NCBI RefSeq assembly: GCF_000211855.2
Contig: NC_015638.1
Span: 2,019,001 to 2,083,000 of the forward strand
Source of the DNA: Lacinutrix sp. 5H-3-7-4
GTDB taxonomy: Bacteria > Bacteroidota > Bacteroidia > Flavobacteriales > Flavobacteriaceae
Direction of reading: 5' to 3'
Length of the DNA: 64,000 bases
Made by a program: the position numbers and the translations under genes. This document shows, one piece after another, positions 26,539 through 35,332 of the stretch. Under the pieces are notes generated by a model. It ran no database searches, had not been told where the DNA came from, and worked only from the letters and a program-made list of their open reading frames with translations. Position 1 is the stretch's first letter. Each line of letters begins with the position of its first letter.

Positions 26539-28155
26539 ATGAAGAAGTATCTTCTTTCAATTTTTACACTAATAATACCAATTCTAACTTTCGCACAAGA
26601 CAGCACAGCAGACCAAATTGATGCGACATTTAAAAAATATACAGGCTGGTTTGTTGAAGGCATATTCTCAGAAATTCCATTTACAGACACAATAAAAATT
26701 CCTTGGGTATTAATAGTATTAATTGGAGGAGCTTTATTTTTTACTATTTATTTTAAGTTTATCAACTTTACTGGTTTTAGAACCGCAATAAAAGTAGTTC
26801 AAGGTAAATATGAAGATATCGAAAAACATGGTGTAGATTCACTTTATGGAGATCAAACTCCTGGAGGAGACATTATCGAAACTATGAAAAAAGAAGGTGC
26901 AGACGGTGAGGTTTCTCACTTCCAAGCACTTACAGCAGCCCTATCTGCAACAGTTGGATTAGGTAATATTGCAGGTGTCGCAGTAGCACTATCAATTGGT
27001 GGTCCAGGAGCAACATTCTGGATGATTGTTGCAGGATTGTTAGGTATGGCTTCTAAGTTTGCAGAATGTACTTTAGGTGTAAAATATAGAGATGTAGGAG
27101 AAGATGGTACCGTTTATGGAGGACCAATGTATTACTTAACTAAAGGATTAAAAGAAAAAGGTGCAGGAGGAATTGGTAAGGTTTTAGCTGTACTTTTTGC
27201 AATATTTGTAGTTGGAGGATCATTTGGTGGTGGTAACATGTTTCAAGCAAACCAAGCAGCAGCACAGTTTACAAAGTTATTTAATTTAACAGGAGAAAAT
27301 GCTGGTATGTACTTTGGTATTGTTATGGCCGTTTTAGTAGCGATTGTAATTATTGGAGGAATAAAACGTATTGCATCTGTAACAGAAAAAGTAGTACCTT
27401 TTATGGCTGGAATATATGTATTAGCTGCTTTAATAATATTATTCGCTAATTTCACTTTAATAGATGATGCTTTCGCAGCAATTTTTAGTGGAGCATTTAC
27501 ACCGTTAGCCGGTTTAGGTGGTGTAATTGGAGTTATGATACAAGGTGTGCGTCGTGGTGCATTCTCTAACGAAGCAGGAGTTGGTTCTGCAGCAATTGCT
27601 CACTCTGCAGTACGTACTAAATATCCAGCAAGTGAAGGTATTGTAGCATTATTAGAACCATTTGTAGATACTGTAGTTATTTGTACAATGACCGCTTTAG
27701 TAATTGTAATTACTAATTTTGATGGTGGATTTATAGAATACGGAGTAGAAATTAAAGAAGGTGTTGAAATTACAGCTACTGCTTTTGATAGTGTAATACC
27801 TCATTTCTCAATTGTATTAACTATTGCAGTTATATTATTTGCTTTTAGTACTATGATATCTTGGTCTTACTACGGTATGCAAGGTTGGGTATTCTTATTT
27901 GGAAAAGGAAAAATAACAGACTTAGTTTATAAGGTGTTATTCTTATTTTTTGTAATTGTAGGAGCTTCAATTAGTTTAGGAGCAGTAATAGATTTCTCTG
28001 ATGCTATGATTTTTGCAATGGTAGTTCCTAATATTATTGGTGTAGTTATGCTTTCTCCAATAATTAAAAAAGAACTTACAAAATATATGAATGCTATAAA
28101 TAAAAAAGAAGAAGCGATAGAAGATGGCGCAACAGATTTAAGAGAAGAAATGTAA
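26539..28155 (+). CDS. alanine or glycine:cation symporter (AgcS family)
   Basis: 538 residues. A signal-peptide-like first helix (MKKYLLSIFTLIIPILTFAQ) and a polar stretch precede about ten membrane helices. The family core is present: SATVGLGNIAGVAVALSIGGPGATFWM (about residues 135-160) and the SNEAGVGSAAIAHSA block, which are the sodium:alanine symporter signatures. The protein couples Na+ or H+ to uptake of alanine or glycine. Its N-terminal signal-like extension is a common Bacteroidota variant. It is preceded by an A+T-rich 91-bp gap and followed closely by the helix-hairpin-helix gene. Confidence 0.9.
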   Translation: MKKYLLSIFTLIIPILTFAQDSTADQIDATFKKYTGWFVEGIFSEIPFTDTIKIPWVLIVLIGGALFFTIYFKFINFTGFRTAIKVVQGKYEDIEKHGVDSLYGDQTPGGDIIETMKKEGADGEVSHFQALTAALSATVGLGNIAGVAVALSIGGPGATFWMIVAGLLGMASKFAECTLGVKYRDVGEDGTVYGGPMYYLTKGLKEKGAGGIGKVLAVLFAIFVVGGSFGGGNMFQANQAAAQFTKLFNLTGENAGMYFGIVMAVLVAIVIIGGIKRIASVTEKVVPFMAGIYVLAALIILFANFTLIDDAFAAIFSGAFTPLAGLGGVIGVMIQGVRRGAFSNEAGVGSAAIAHSAVRTKYPASEGIVALLEPFVDTVVICTMTALVIVITNFDGGFIEYGVEIKEGVEITATAFDSVIPHFSIVLTIAVILFAFSTMISWSYYGMQGWVFLFGKGKITDLVYKVLFLFFVIVGASISLGAVIDFSDAMIFAMVVPNIIGVVMLSPIIKKELTKYMNAINKKEEAIEDGATDLREEM

Positions 28156-28191
28156 AATATACATTCTGTCTTATGCATTAAACATATAATT

Positions 28192-29067
28192 ATGACATTT
28201 AAATCCCATTTCAAGTTTTCAAAACAACAACGAAATGGGATTTTTTTATTGTTACTTTTAATTATTGTGCTTCAATGTGTTTATGCTTTTGTAGATTTTA
28301 ATTCAAAAGAAATAGCTGTTAATTCTAAAAAGTTAGAAGTGTTTCAGGCAGAAATTGATTCTTTAAAATTAGTAGAGATTGAAAATAGAAAGCCAAAAAT
28401 TTATCCGTTCAATCCTAATTTTATTACCGACTATAAAGGCTATACTTTAGGAATGTCTAACAAAGAAATTGATAGATTACTAAAATTTAGAGCTAAAAAT
28501 CAATGGATAAACTCAGCGAGACAATTTCAGCAGGTAACTAAAATTTCAGATACTCTCTTTAATAAAATATCACCATACTTTAAATTTCCAGATTGGGTAA
28601 CAAACCCTAAAGCTAAAAAACAATACACAAAGTCTTTCAATACTAATAAACCAAAAACCGAAGAAGAGAAAATAGATATAAATAAAGCAACTTCTGCTCA
28701 ACTTCAAAAAGTATATGGCATAGGAGAGTATTATGCAAATACTATTATAAAATACCGTTCTAGACAAAATGGCTTTATTTCTATGGTAGAATTAAATGAA
28801 GTATATGGCTTAAAACCAGAAACAATTGATGAAATTAAAAAGTCTTTTACACTAAAAACACCAAAAGCAATAAATAAAGTTAATATCAATACAGCTACAA
28901 AAGCACAATTAGTAACGGTTAGATTTATAGATTACGAAATTGCCCATAATATTATAGAGTACAGAACACTACATGAAGGTATACGTTCTCTTGACGATTT
29001 AATAAAAGTTAAAGACTTTCCTATTAAAAAAATAGAGATAATTAAGTTATATTTACAACTTAATTAG
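28192..29067 (+). CDS. helix-hairpin-helix domain protein (ComEA-like)
   Basis: 291 residues. One membrane helix at ~14-35 (NGIFLLLLLIIVLQCVYAF), so the protein is anchored in the inner membrane with its body outside. Three HhH-type units follow: a degenerate one near residue ~85, one at ~165-215 containing INKATSAQLQKVYGIGEYYANTII, and one at ~225-290 containing NINTATKAQLVTVRFIDYEIA. ComEA-type proteins bind DNA on the outside face during uptake, and the arrangement fits that group. The acyl-CoA dehydrogenase gene begins 11 bp on. The function here, natural competence or otherwise, is inference. Confidence 0.85.
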   Translation: MTFKSHFKFSKQQRNGIFLLLLLIIVLQCVYAFVDFNSKEIAVNSKKLEVFQAEIDSLKLVEIENRKPKIYPFNPNFITDYKGYTLGMSNKEIDRLLKFRAKNQWINSARQFQQVTKISDTLFNKISPYFKFPDWVTNPKAKKQYTKSFNTNKPKTEEEKIDINKATSAQLQKVYGIGEYYANTIIKYRSRQNGFISMVELNEVYGLKPETIDEIKKSFTLKTPKAINKVNINTATKAQLVTVRFIDYEIAHNIIEYRTLHEGIRSLDDLIKVKDFPIKKIEIIKLYLQLN

Positions 29068-29078
29068 AATATAATAAA

Positions 29079-30251
29079 ATGGATAACAGATACTTCACAG
29101 AAGAGCATAATTTATTTAGACAAAGTTTAGCAGATTTCCTTCAAAAGGAAGTTGTTCCTCATATCGAAAAATGGGAAAAAACAGGACAAATAGAACATTT
29201 TATTTGGGAGAAATTTGGAGAAATGGGATTCTTTGGTATTGCATACCCAGAAGCCTATGGAGGGATGGATTTAGATTTATTTTATACGGTTATATTTTTA
29301 GAAGAATTACAAAAAGTTAATTCTGGAGGATTTGCAGCAGCAATGTGGGCGCACGCTTACCTTGCTATGACTCATGTTAACGCAGAAGGCAGTGAAGAAA
29401 TAAAACAAAAATATCTAACTAAAAGTATTACAGGAGAATACATTGGTGCCATGGCAGTAACGGAGCCTTTTGGAGGTAGTGATGTAGCAGGAATGCGAAC
29501 TACAGCAGTTAAAAAAGGTGATACTTATGTTTTAAATGGCTCAAAAACATTTATTACAAATGGCGTGTATAGCGATTATATAGTTGTAGCAGCCAAAACA
29601 AGTCCAGAGCTTGGTAATAAAGGAATAAGCATGTTTATTGTAGATAGAGATGCAAAAGGCGTAAGTGCAACCAAGCTAGATAAATTAGGTTGGAGAGCAA
29701 GTGATACAGGAGAAATAGCATTCGATAATGTTACCATTCCAGCAAGTCACTTAATGGGAGAAGAAGGAAAAGGTTTTCCATACATTATGCAACACTTTGC
29801 ATTCGAGCGTTTAATTATGGGAATCAATGCACATGCAAGAGCAGAATTTGCTTTAGAATATGCAGTAAAATATATGGGAGAACGTCAAGCGTTTGGTAAA
29901 TCTATAGACAAGTTTCAAGCATTACGTCATACAATGGCAGATTGTTTTGCAGATATGGAAGTATGTAAAGAATTTAACTACACTGTAGCAGCGCGATTAG
30001 ATAAAAATGAATACGTTGTAAAAGAAGCAACCATATCAAAACTGCGCTCAACTAAAATGGCAGACGAGGTAATTTATCAATGCCTTCAAATGCTTGGAGG
30101 TTATGGTTATATGGAAGAGTATCCAATGGCACGTTTATTGCGTGATAGTAGGTTAGGACCTATAGGAGGAGGAACTAGTGAAATTCTTAGAGAAATTATC
30201 GCTAAAATGGTAATTGATAAAAAAGAATATAAGCCAGCAGTTAAGCACTAA
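29079..30251 (+). CDS. acyl-CoA dehydrogenase (IVD/LCAD-type active site)
   Basis: 390 residues with the full ACAD fold: AMAVTEPFGGSD (FAD and substrate loop, about residues 124-135), the DKLGWRASDT loop and QMLGGYGYMEEYPMARLLRD at the C-terminus. In medium-chain enzymes the catalytic Glu lies in YEGT near the end; here that site reads GGGTSEIL. A Glu in FAFERL (Glu243) matches the position used by isovaleryl- and long-chain dehydrogenases. It oxidises an acyl-CoA with FAD and ETF. Its last 53 bp, including the stop codon, are duplicated just downstream. Confidence 0.88.
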   Translation: MDNRYFTEEHNLFRQSLADFLQKEVVPHIEKWEKTGQIEHFIWEKFGEMGFFGIAYPEAYGGMDLDLFYTVIFLEELQKVNSGGFAAAMWAHAYLAMTHVNAEGSEEIKQKYLTKSITGEYIGAMAVTEPFGGSDVAGMRTTAVKKGDTYVLNGSKTFITNGVYSDYIVVAAKTSPELGNKGISMFIVDRDAKGVSATKLDKLGWRASDTGEIAFDNVTIPASHLMGEEGKGFPYIMQHFAFERLIMGINAHARAEFALEYAVKYMGERQAFGKSIDKFQALRHTMADCFADMEVCKEFNYTVAARLDKNEYVVKEATISKLRSTKMADEVIYQCLQMLGGYGYMEEYPMARLLRDSRLGPIGGGTSEILREIIAKMVIDKKEYKPAVKH

Positions 30252-30286
30252 GTAAATTATAATTTTAGCGAAAATTGTTTACCAAT

Positions 30287-30339
30287 TCGCTAAAATGGTA
30301 ATTGATAAAAAAGAATATAAGGCAGCAGTTAAGCATTAA
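30287..30339 (+). repeat. 53-bp direct duplication of the acyl-CoA dehydrogenase 3' end
   Basis: Repeats 30199-30251 with two substitutions, including the terminal codons and a TAA stop. The copy starts 35 bp after the true stop and is preceded at 30262-30271 by an inverted copy of its own first ten bases. It has no start codon in frame and is not a gene. Confidence 0.9.
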
Positions 30340-30380
30340 TTACTATTTAAATAGTAATACCTATAATCGATTTTTATATA

Positions 30381-30411
30381 AATTAAAACCCTTATTTAAA
30401 GGGTTTTAATT
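30381..30411 (+). terminator. rho-independent terminator
   Basis: Thirteen-base arms AATTAAAACCCTT / AAGGGTTTTAATT around a five-base loop. It is about 130 bp after the acyl-CoA dehydrogenase stop, downstream of the duplication, and before the CarboxypepD_reg-like gene. Confidence 0.8.
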
Positions 30412-30489
30412 TATAATTCAATAATTTATAAATAACTTCGTTTATAGAAAAGGTTGTAATAAAGTATAACACATTATTATTTTTTTAAA

Positions 30490-31908
30490 ATGAAACACCC
30501 AAACAAAATCACCTACATTCTATTTTTATTATGCACAACACTTGCATTTTCACAAGTAGAATTAAAAAATAAAGTTGTCGATTTTCAAAAAGATGAACCA
30601 GTAGAAAGTGCTAGTGTATATATAAAAGGCACAGCAATTGGGACAATAACAAATGCAGATGGTAACTTTTCACTAAAAGTACCAAAAGAAAACATAAACG
30701 ATACCCTAGTTGTATCCTCAATAGGATACTCAACCGAGAAGTTTCCAATATCACAATTCGATGCTCAAGCACCAATCTATTTAATAGAAGAAGTAGCCGC
30801 ACTAGATGAAGTAACAATAGAATCAGACCCAAGACCAAAAACAGGAAACGATATTGTACTACGCGCATTAAGGCAATTGCCAGAAACAATGCCAGACTCA
30901 TCATACATACAAAAAGGATTTTTAAGACATAAAGAAAGAAACAAAATAGAATTCAAATGGTTAATAGAAAGCGCTATTTCAGTTTACGATTCAGGATATA
31001 GTGTTCCAGCACAAGACTATCTCAAAATCAATGTAGACCAAATGCGAAAAAGTTATGATTTGCGAGATGTCGATAGTATTTTCGCATATGCTTCCTACTT
31101 AAATCAAACCACAAAAAGAAGAACAAACTACAGAAATTTAAAAAGAAGCCAGATTAAAACAGCTTCAATAGAAAAAGCAATAAAATGGAATGATAAACGA
31201 GTTAACGGACTCCAAAACATTTTTCAAGGCAAGCTAAACATATTTAGAAATTCAAACGTAAAAAAAGCACTCTTTGGAGAAAATTTATTAAAAACACACC
31301 AGTTTAAGCTAGACACAATATTAGTAGATAACGAGCGTAAACTCTATAAAATACAAATACTAAATGGAGAAGAATATGTAGGATTAGGAACAAAAGGTAT
31401 CTACAACGAAGGTTTCGAGCCACAAGGTTGGGTATATATATACTACGACAATTACGCCATTAAAAAATTAGAATACGAGCTAATAGCAGCATCAAACGAA
31501 CAAATAAGCCGAAGCAAACGATTATTTGATACCAAGCTAAACCACAAGCTAGAGATAACCTATAAAGAGTACAAAGAAAAAATGTACCCAAGTTACATCT
31601 ATTACGAAACACCAAAACTAGTAAACGTAGGCTTTAAGCCCAAAAACAAAGCCGAAGAAGAATTAGAATCAAGGTTTAACCAAGAAGAACGTTTCTATTA
31701 TACAGTTCAAGAAATACTATTTACAGATATTATTTTAGATAACGAAAAAATAGAAACAGCACTCCAACACAAATGGGATATGGATATATTTTCACCAAAA
31801 CCATATAACAAAGAATTCTGGAAAACATACAATGTGCTTTTAGAAAGCGAAGACGAAGAAAAATTAATCGACGATCTAAGTCAGCGCGCATCACTATTTA
31901 AAGAATAA
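30490..31908 (+). CDS. secreted CarboxypepD_reg-like (DUF5686-type) protein
   Basis: 472 residues. Signal peptide at 1-20 (cleavage after ALA, then FSQ). Residues ~23-100 form the carboxypeptidase regulatory-like beta sandwich (VVDFQKDEPVESASVYIKG... TNADGNFSLKVP), followed by an alpha/beta region with VLRALRQLPETMP and a long C-terminal part containing repeated Tyr-rich strands. Such proteins are exported to the envelope in Bacteroidota, usually as TonB-system or outer-membrane accessory proteins, and this one has no barrel. Its stop is only a few bases before the second dispersed repeat. Confidence 0.8.
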   Translation: MKHPNKITYILFLLCTTLAFSQVELKNKVVDFQKDEPVESASVYIKGTAIGTITNADGNFSLKVPKENINDTLVVSSIGYSTEKFPISQFDAQAPIYLIEEVAALDEVTIESDPRPKTGNDIVLRALRQLPETMPDSSYIQKGFLRHKERNKIEFKWLIESAISVYDSGYSVPAQDYLKINVDQMRKSYDLRDVDSIFAYASYLNQTTKRRTNYRNLKRSQIKTASIEKAIKWNDKRVNGLQNIFQGKLNIFRNSNVKKALFGENLLKTHQFKLDTILVDNERKLYKIQILNGEEYVGLGTKGIYNEGFEPQGWVYIYYDNYAIKKLEYELIAASNEQISRSKRLFDTKLNHKLEITYKEYKEKMYPSYIYYETPKLVNVGFKPKNKAEEELESRFNQEERFYYTVQEILFTDIILDNEKIETALQHKWDMDIFSPKPYNKEFWKTYNVLLESEDEEKLIDDLSQRASLFKE

Positions 31909-31914
31909 AATAAA

Positions 31915-32024
31915 GGCGTTACCAATACAAGCAAAAAAGCATGTATTGGTCGGGCTATCGGCAGTCGCTTCCAGGCAAAAAAGCCAGGAGAGCTTCAACA
32001 AAGCCTCTATCCCTAACGCAGGCA
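31915..32024 (+). repeat. structured dispersed repeat, copy 2
   Basis: Second occurrence of the block order described at 21467: GGCGTTACC, GGTCG, GCAGTCGCT, CAACAA, CTAACGC, GGCA. Here the first arm is a 12-bp stem (31921-31932 with 31939-31950, one mismatch) around an A6 loop, and the second arm is an imperfect stem near 31967-31993 around another A6 loop. It lies 7 bp after the CarboxypepD_reg-like stop. Apparent ORFs across it are produced by its composition. Confidence 0.8.
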
Positions 32025-32099
32025 TACCAGAAAAAGCAGTTTTAAACCCAAAAACAAAACCGCTTAAATTTGTTATATTTATAAAACAAACCCATAAAA

Positions 32100-32990
32100 A
32101 TGTCTTTAAAAGCTTTTGTAGATTATCTAGAGTTAGAACGAAACTATTCACAGCTAACAATAAAAGCCTATTCAAAAGATATAGAAGCTTTTCAAAAATA
32201 CCTAAAAAAAAATCACGAAACAACCACAATAAAAACAGCTAACTACTCACAAATAAGAAGCTGGATTGTACAATTAGTAGAAAGTAAAATTTCAAATAGA
32301 ACAATAAACCGAAAAATCTCAGCATTAAACACCTATTATAAGTTCCTCTTAAAAATAGAGCAATTAAAAACAAATCCCTTAGCCAAACATAAAGCACTTA
32401 AAACAAGCAAAAAAATACAAGTGCCATTCTCACAAACAGAAGTAGCTATGGCGATAGACGATTTGCAACACGAAAACAATTTTAAAGGCTTAAGAAACAA
32501 ACTAATAATAGAACTGTTTTATTCCACAGGAATACGTCGCATAGAACTAGTTAATTTAAAAATAAAAGACATTAACCAAGCCAATAAAACACTTAAAGTA
32601 TTAGGAAAGAGAAATAAAGAACGCTATGTCCCACTATTAGATTCCGTAAACAAAACAATTAATCAATATATAGAAAAGCGACAAGAATTAAAAAACATAA
32701 AAGATCAAGAATATTTATTCTTAACAAAAAGAGGCGTTAAAATTTACGAAACTCTTGTTTACAGAATAATAAATGAGTATTTTAGTCTAGCATCCAATAA
32801 AGTGAAAAAGAGTCCACATATACTAAGGCACTCATTTGCCACACACTTATTAAACCAAGGTGCAGATTTAAATGCTGTTAAAGAACTCTTGGGGCATTCA
32901 AGCCTGGCAGCAACACAGGTATATACACATAATAGTATAGCTCAATTAAAAGAAGTTTACTTAAAAGCGCACCCAAGAAGTAAAAAATAA
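32100..32990 (+). CDS. tyrosine recombinase, XerC/XerD type
   Basis: 296 residues, the length of XerC/D. The N-terminal core-binding helical domain (1-100) is followed by the catalytic domain with all active-site residues: Arg146 (STGIRR), Lys170 (LGKRNKER), His240 and Arg243 (HILRHSF), His266 (LLGHSS) and the nucleophile Tyr275 (TQVYTH). It likely resolves chromosome dimers at dif. The stable position before the hibernation-factor gene and the tRNA cluster favours a housekeeping Xer over a mobile-element integrase. The dispersed repeat lies 75 bp upstream. Confidence 0.9.
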   Translation: MSLKAFVDYLELERNYSQLTIKAYSKDIEAFQKYLKKNHETTTIKTANYSQIRSWIVQLVESKISNRTINRKISALNTYYKFLLKIEQLKTNPLAKHKALKTSKKIQVPFSQTEVAMAIDDLQHENNFKGLRNKLIIELFYSTGIRRIELVNLKIKDINQANKTLKVLGKRNKERYVPLLDSVNKTINQYIEKRQELKNIKDQEYLFLTKRGVKIYETLVYRIINEYFSLASNKVKKSPHILRHSFATHLLNQGADLNAVKELLGHSSLAATQVYTHNSIAQLKEVYLKAHPRSKK

Positions 32991-33024
32991 CAGCCATTGT
33001 ATAACTTAATTAATAGCAATGCTT

Positions 33025-33327
33025 ATGAAAGTGAACACACAAGCAGTAAATTTCAATGCAGATCAAAAACTGTTAAACTTCATTCAAACACGAATGGATA
33101 AACTCGATAACTACTACGATAAAGTCATTAAATCCGATGTATTTTTAAAAGTTCAAAACACAAGTGATAAAGAAAATAAAATATTCGAAGCAAAAGTAAG
33201 TGTACCAGGCGATAGCTTAGTAATAAAGAAACAATGTAAAACTTTTGAAGAAGGTACAGATATGGCTGTAGCGTCACTTCAAAGGCAGTTAAAAAAGAGA
33301 AAAGAGAAATTAAGAGCACATTTATGA
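33025..33327 (+). CDS. hpf: ribosome hibernation-promoting factor (HPF/RaiA family)
   Basis: 100 residues from the ATG at 33025; an ATG two codons earlier (33019) is also possible but the conserved family start is MKVNTQ. The core beta-alpha fold is seen in VNFNADQKLLNFIQTRMDK and the basic C-terminal segment LQRQLKKRKEKLRAHL, which contacts 16S rRNA. It is the short form without the extra dimerisation domain of long HPF. It stabilises inactive ribosomes in stationary phase. It follows the Xer gene and precedes the tRNA cluster promoter. Confidence 0.88.
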   Translation: MKVNTQAVNFNADQKLLNFIQTRMDKLDNYYDKVIKSDVFLKVQNTSDKENKIFEAKVSVPGDSLVIKKQCKTFEEGTDMAVASLQRQLKKRKEKLRAHL

Positions 33328-33347
33328 AAATAATTGTGAAAAATATT

Positions 33348-33377
33348 TTTGAATAACTAAATAAATATTTACATTTG
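33348..33377 (+). promoter_or_regulatory. promoter of the tRNA-tuf cluster
   Basis: TTTG at 33348-33351 and TACATTTG at 33370-33377 fit the Bacteroidota consensus TTG / 17-23 bp / TAnnTTTG; the spacing between TTG and the -7 box is 18 bp. It lies just after hpf and ahead of the first tRNA. Confidence 0.7.
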
Positions 33378-33379
33378 CA

Positions 33380-33406
33380 GTCCGTTAGAAATAGCGGGCT
33401 TTTTTT
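33380..33406 (+). terminator. short hairpin with T run after hpf
   Basis: Seven-base stem GTCCGTT / AGCGGGC (two G-T pairs), six-base loop, then seven T residues. It overlaps the transcription start region of the tRNA cluster, so it may end the hpf transcript or act as a 5' attenuator of the cluster. Confidence 0.5.
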
Positions 33407-33428
33407 ATACGTAAAAAAAGTAACAAAA

Positions 33429-33502
33429 GCCGATGTAGCTCAGCTGGCTAGAGCAGCTGATTTGTAATCAGCAGGTCGTGGGTTCGAGTCCCTCCATCGG
33501 CT
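33429..33502 (+). tRNA. tRNA-Thr (anticodon TGT)
   Basis: Acceptor arms GCCGATG / CATCGGC, D-arm AGCTC, anticodon loop TTTGTAA with a paired CTGA/TCAG stem, and GGTTCGAGTCC T-arm. No CCA is encoded. First tRNA of the cluster. Confidence 0.95.
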
Positions 33503-33569
33503 CTTAAAAATTAAGAAAGTGTAAAAGCTTTTTTGAAGTTCTTTAAAAAATTGAATAAAATTTAAAATT

Positions 33570-33651
<82 letters not shown>

Positions 33652-33701
33652 CATTTTTTACCAAGAAAATGTAAGTTTTAAATTTGAGAATTTAAATAAT
33701 T

Positions 33702-33774
33702 GCGAGAGTAGCTCAGTTGGTAGAGCGTCAGCCTTCCAAGCTGAATGTCGCCAGTTCGAACCTGGTCTCTCGCT
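33702..33774 (+). tRNA. tRNA-Gly (anticodon TCC)
   Basis: Acceptor GCGAGAG / CTCTCGC, anticodon loop CTTCCAA, T-arm GTTCGAACC. CCA not encoded. Confidence 0.95.
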
Positions 33775-33783
33775 CTATATTTA

Positions 33784-33855
33784 GCCGGTGTAGCTCAGAG
33801 GTAGAGCGTTTCCTTGGTAAGGAAGAGGTCACGGGTTCAATTCCCGTCATTGGCT
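33784..33855 (+). tRNA. tRNA-Thr (anticodon GGT)
   Basis: Acceptor GCCGGTG / CATTGGC with two G-T pairs in the middle, anticodon loop TTGGTAA, T-arm GGTTCAATTCC. The second Thr isoacceptor in the cluster; the GGT species reads ACC/ACU codons and the TGT species ACA/ACG. Confidence 0.93.
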
Positions 33856-33922
33856 CGATTTTTTAAAAAACAAAATTTGAACACTAATATTATTATATAA
33901 CTAAGATTAAATTATTTAAAAC

Positions 33923-35110
33923 ATGGCAAAGGCAACTTTCGATCGTTCAAAACCACACTTAAATATTGGTACAATTGGACACGTAGATCACGGTAAAACA
34001 ACTTTAACTGCTGCTATTACTAAAGTATTAGCTGATGCAGGTTTATCAGAAGCAAGAGATTTCGATACTATCGATAACGCTCCAGAAGAAAAAGAAAGAG
34101 GTATTACAATTAATACTTCACACGTAGAGTATCAAACAGCTAACCGTCACTATGCACACGTAGATTGTCCAGGTCACGCCGATTATGTTAAGAACATGGT
34201 AACTGGTGCTGCACAAATGGATGGTGCTATTTTAGTAGTAGCTGCGACTGATGGTCCTATGCCACAAACTCGTGAGCACATCTTATTAGGTCGTCAAGTA
34301 GGTATCCCAAGAATTGTTGTATTCTTAAACAAAGTGGATATGGTTGATGATGAAGAGTTATTAGAGTTAGTAGATATGGAAGTTCGTGAATTATTATCAT
34401 TCTACGAATATGATGGTGATAATGGACCTGTAGTATCTGGTTCTGCTTTAGGAGCTTTAAATGGTGAGCAAAAATGGGTTGATACTGTTTTAGAATTAAT
34501 GGAGCAAGTTGATGCTTGGATTGAAGAGCCTTTAAGAGAAGTAGATAAGGATTTCTTAATGCCAATCGAAGATGTATTCTCTATTACTGGACGTGGTACT
34601 GTAGCAACTGGTCGTATTGAAACTGGTATTGCTAACACTGGAGATCCTGTAGAGATTATTGGTATGGGTGCAGAAAAATTAACTTCTACTATTACAGGAA
34701 TCGAGATGTTCCGTCAAATATTAGATAGAGGAGAAGCTGGTGATAATGCTGGTATCTTATTAAGAGGTATTGAGAAGTCTCAAATATCTAGAGGTATGGT
34801 TATTACTAAGCCAGGTTCTGTAACACCACACGCTAAGTTTAAAGCAGAGGTTTATATCCTTAAAAAAGAAGAAGGTGGACGTCACACTCCATTCCATAAT
34901 AACTACCGTCCACAGTTTTACGTACGTACAACTGATGTAACTGGTAACATTGCACTTCCTGATGGAGTTGAGATGGTTATGCCAGGAGATAACTTAACAA
35001 TCACAGTTGAGCTTATCAATACAATTGCAATGAATGTTGGTCTTCGTTTCGCTATCCGTGAAGGAGGAAGAACAGTTGGAGCTGGTCAGGTAACTGAGAT
35101 TTTAGACTAA
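33923..35110 (+). CDS. tuf: translation elongation factor Tu
   Basis: 395 residues, full length. G1 GHVDHGKTT (residues ~19-27), DCPGHADYV (G3), NKVDM (G4) and the effector region with RGITI are intact, and domains 2 and 3 follow to a C-terminal [10 protein letters not shown]. It carries aminoacyl-tRNA to the ribosome. It sits between tRNA-Thr and tRNA-Trp in the order conserved in this phylum. Codon usage here is richer in fully optimised codons than the surroundings, as expected for a highly expressed gene. Confidence 0.98.
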   Translation: MAKATFDRSKPHLNIGTIGHVDHGKTTLTAAITKVLADAGLSEARDFDTIDNAPEEKERGITINTSHVEYQTANRHYAHVDCPGHADYVKNMVTGAAQMDGAILVVAATDGPMPQTREHILLGRQVGIPRIVVFLNKVDMVDDEELLELVDMEVRELLSFYEYDGDNGPVVSGSALGALNGEQKWVDTVLELMEQVDAWIEEPLREVDKDFLMPIEDVFSITGRGTVATGRIETGIANTGDPVEIIGMGAEKLTSTITGIEMFRQILDRGEAGDNAGILLRGIEKSQISRGMVITKPGSVTPHAKFKAEVYILKKEEGGRHTPFHNNYRPQFYVRTTDVTGNIALPDGVEMVMPGDNLTITVELINTIAMNVGLRFAIREGGRTVGAGQVTEILD

Positions 35111-35132
35111 TTTTTTAGTCTTTTAAATATAA

Positions 35133-35169
35133 AGGTTAAGGTGTCCCGTTATTCGTGGCACCTTGACTT
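35133..35169 (+). promoter_or_regulatory. hairpin between tuf and tRNA-Trp
   Basis: Thirteen-bp stem formed by 35133-35145 with 35157-35169 (core AAGGTGTC / GGCACCTT), including three G-T pairs. No T run follows, so it is more likely an RNA-processing or stability element at the mRNA/tRNA boundary than a full terminator. Confidence 0.5.
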
Positions 35170-35175
35170 ATATTT

Positions 35176-35248
35176 ACGGGTTTAGCTCAGTTGGTAGAGC
35201 ACTGGTCTCCAAAACCAGGTGTCGGGAGTTCGAGTCTCTCAACCCGTG
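35176..35248 (+). tRNA. tRNA-Trp (anticodon CCA)
   Basis: Acceptor ACGGGTT / AACCCGT, anticodon loop CTCCAAA, T-arm AGTTCGAGTCT. CCA end not encoded. Located between tuf and secE. Confidence 0.95.
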
Positions 35249-35332
35249 CTTAGAGAGTTATAGTTTTAGCTTTTAACTCTTACACAAATTAAATGCTTGT
35301 AAAACAAGTGTTAGTAAAACAAAACATTAAAA

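Noticed and set aside
30287-30339. Second small gene after acyl-CoA dehydrogenase
   Set aside because: It is a 53-bp copy of the gene's end with no start codon; best described as a duplication.
31946-32242. 98-codon plus-strand frame over the second dispersed repeat and the Xer gene start
   Set aside because: It runs through the hairpin repeat and then overlaps the Xer N-terminus in another frame, so it is not a gene.
32100-32990. Mobile-element integrase
   Set aside because: Full Xer length and motifs, housekeeping neighbours, no attachment repeats at the tRNA genes and no cargo.
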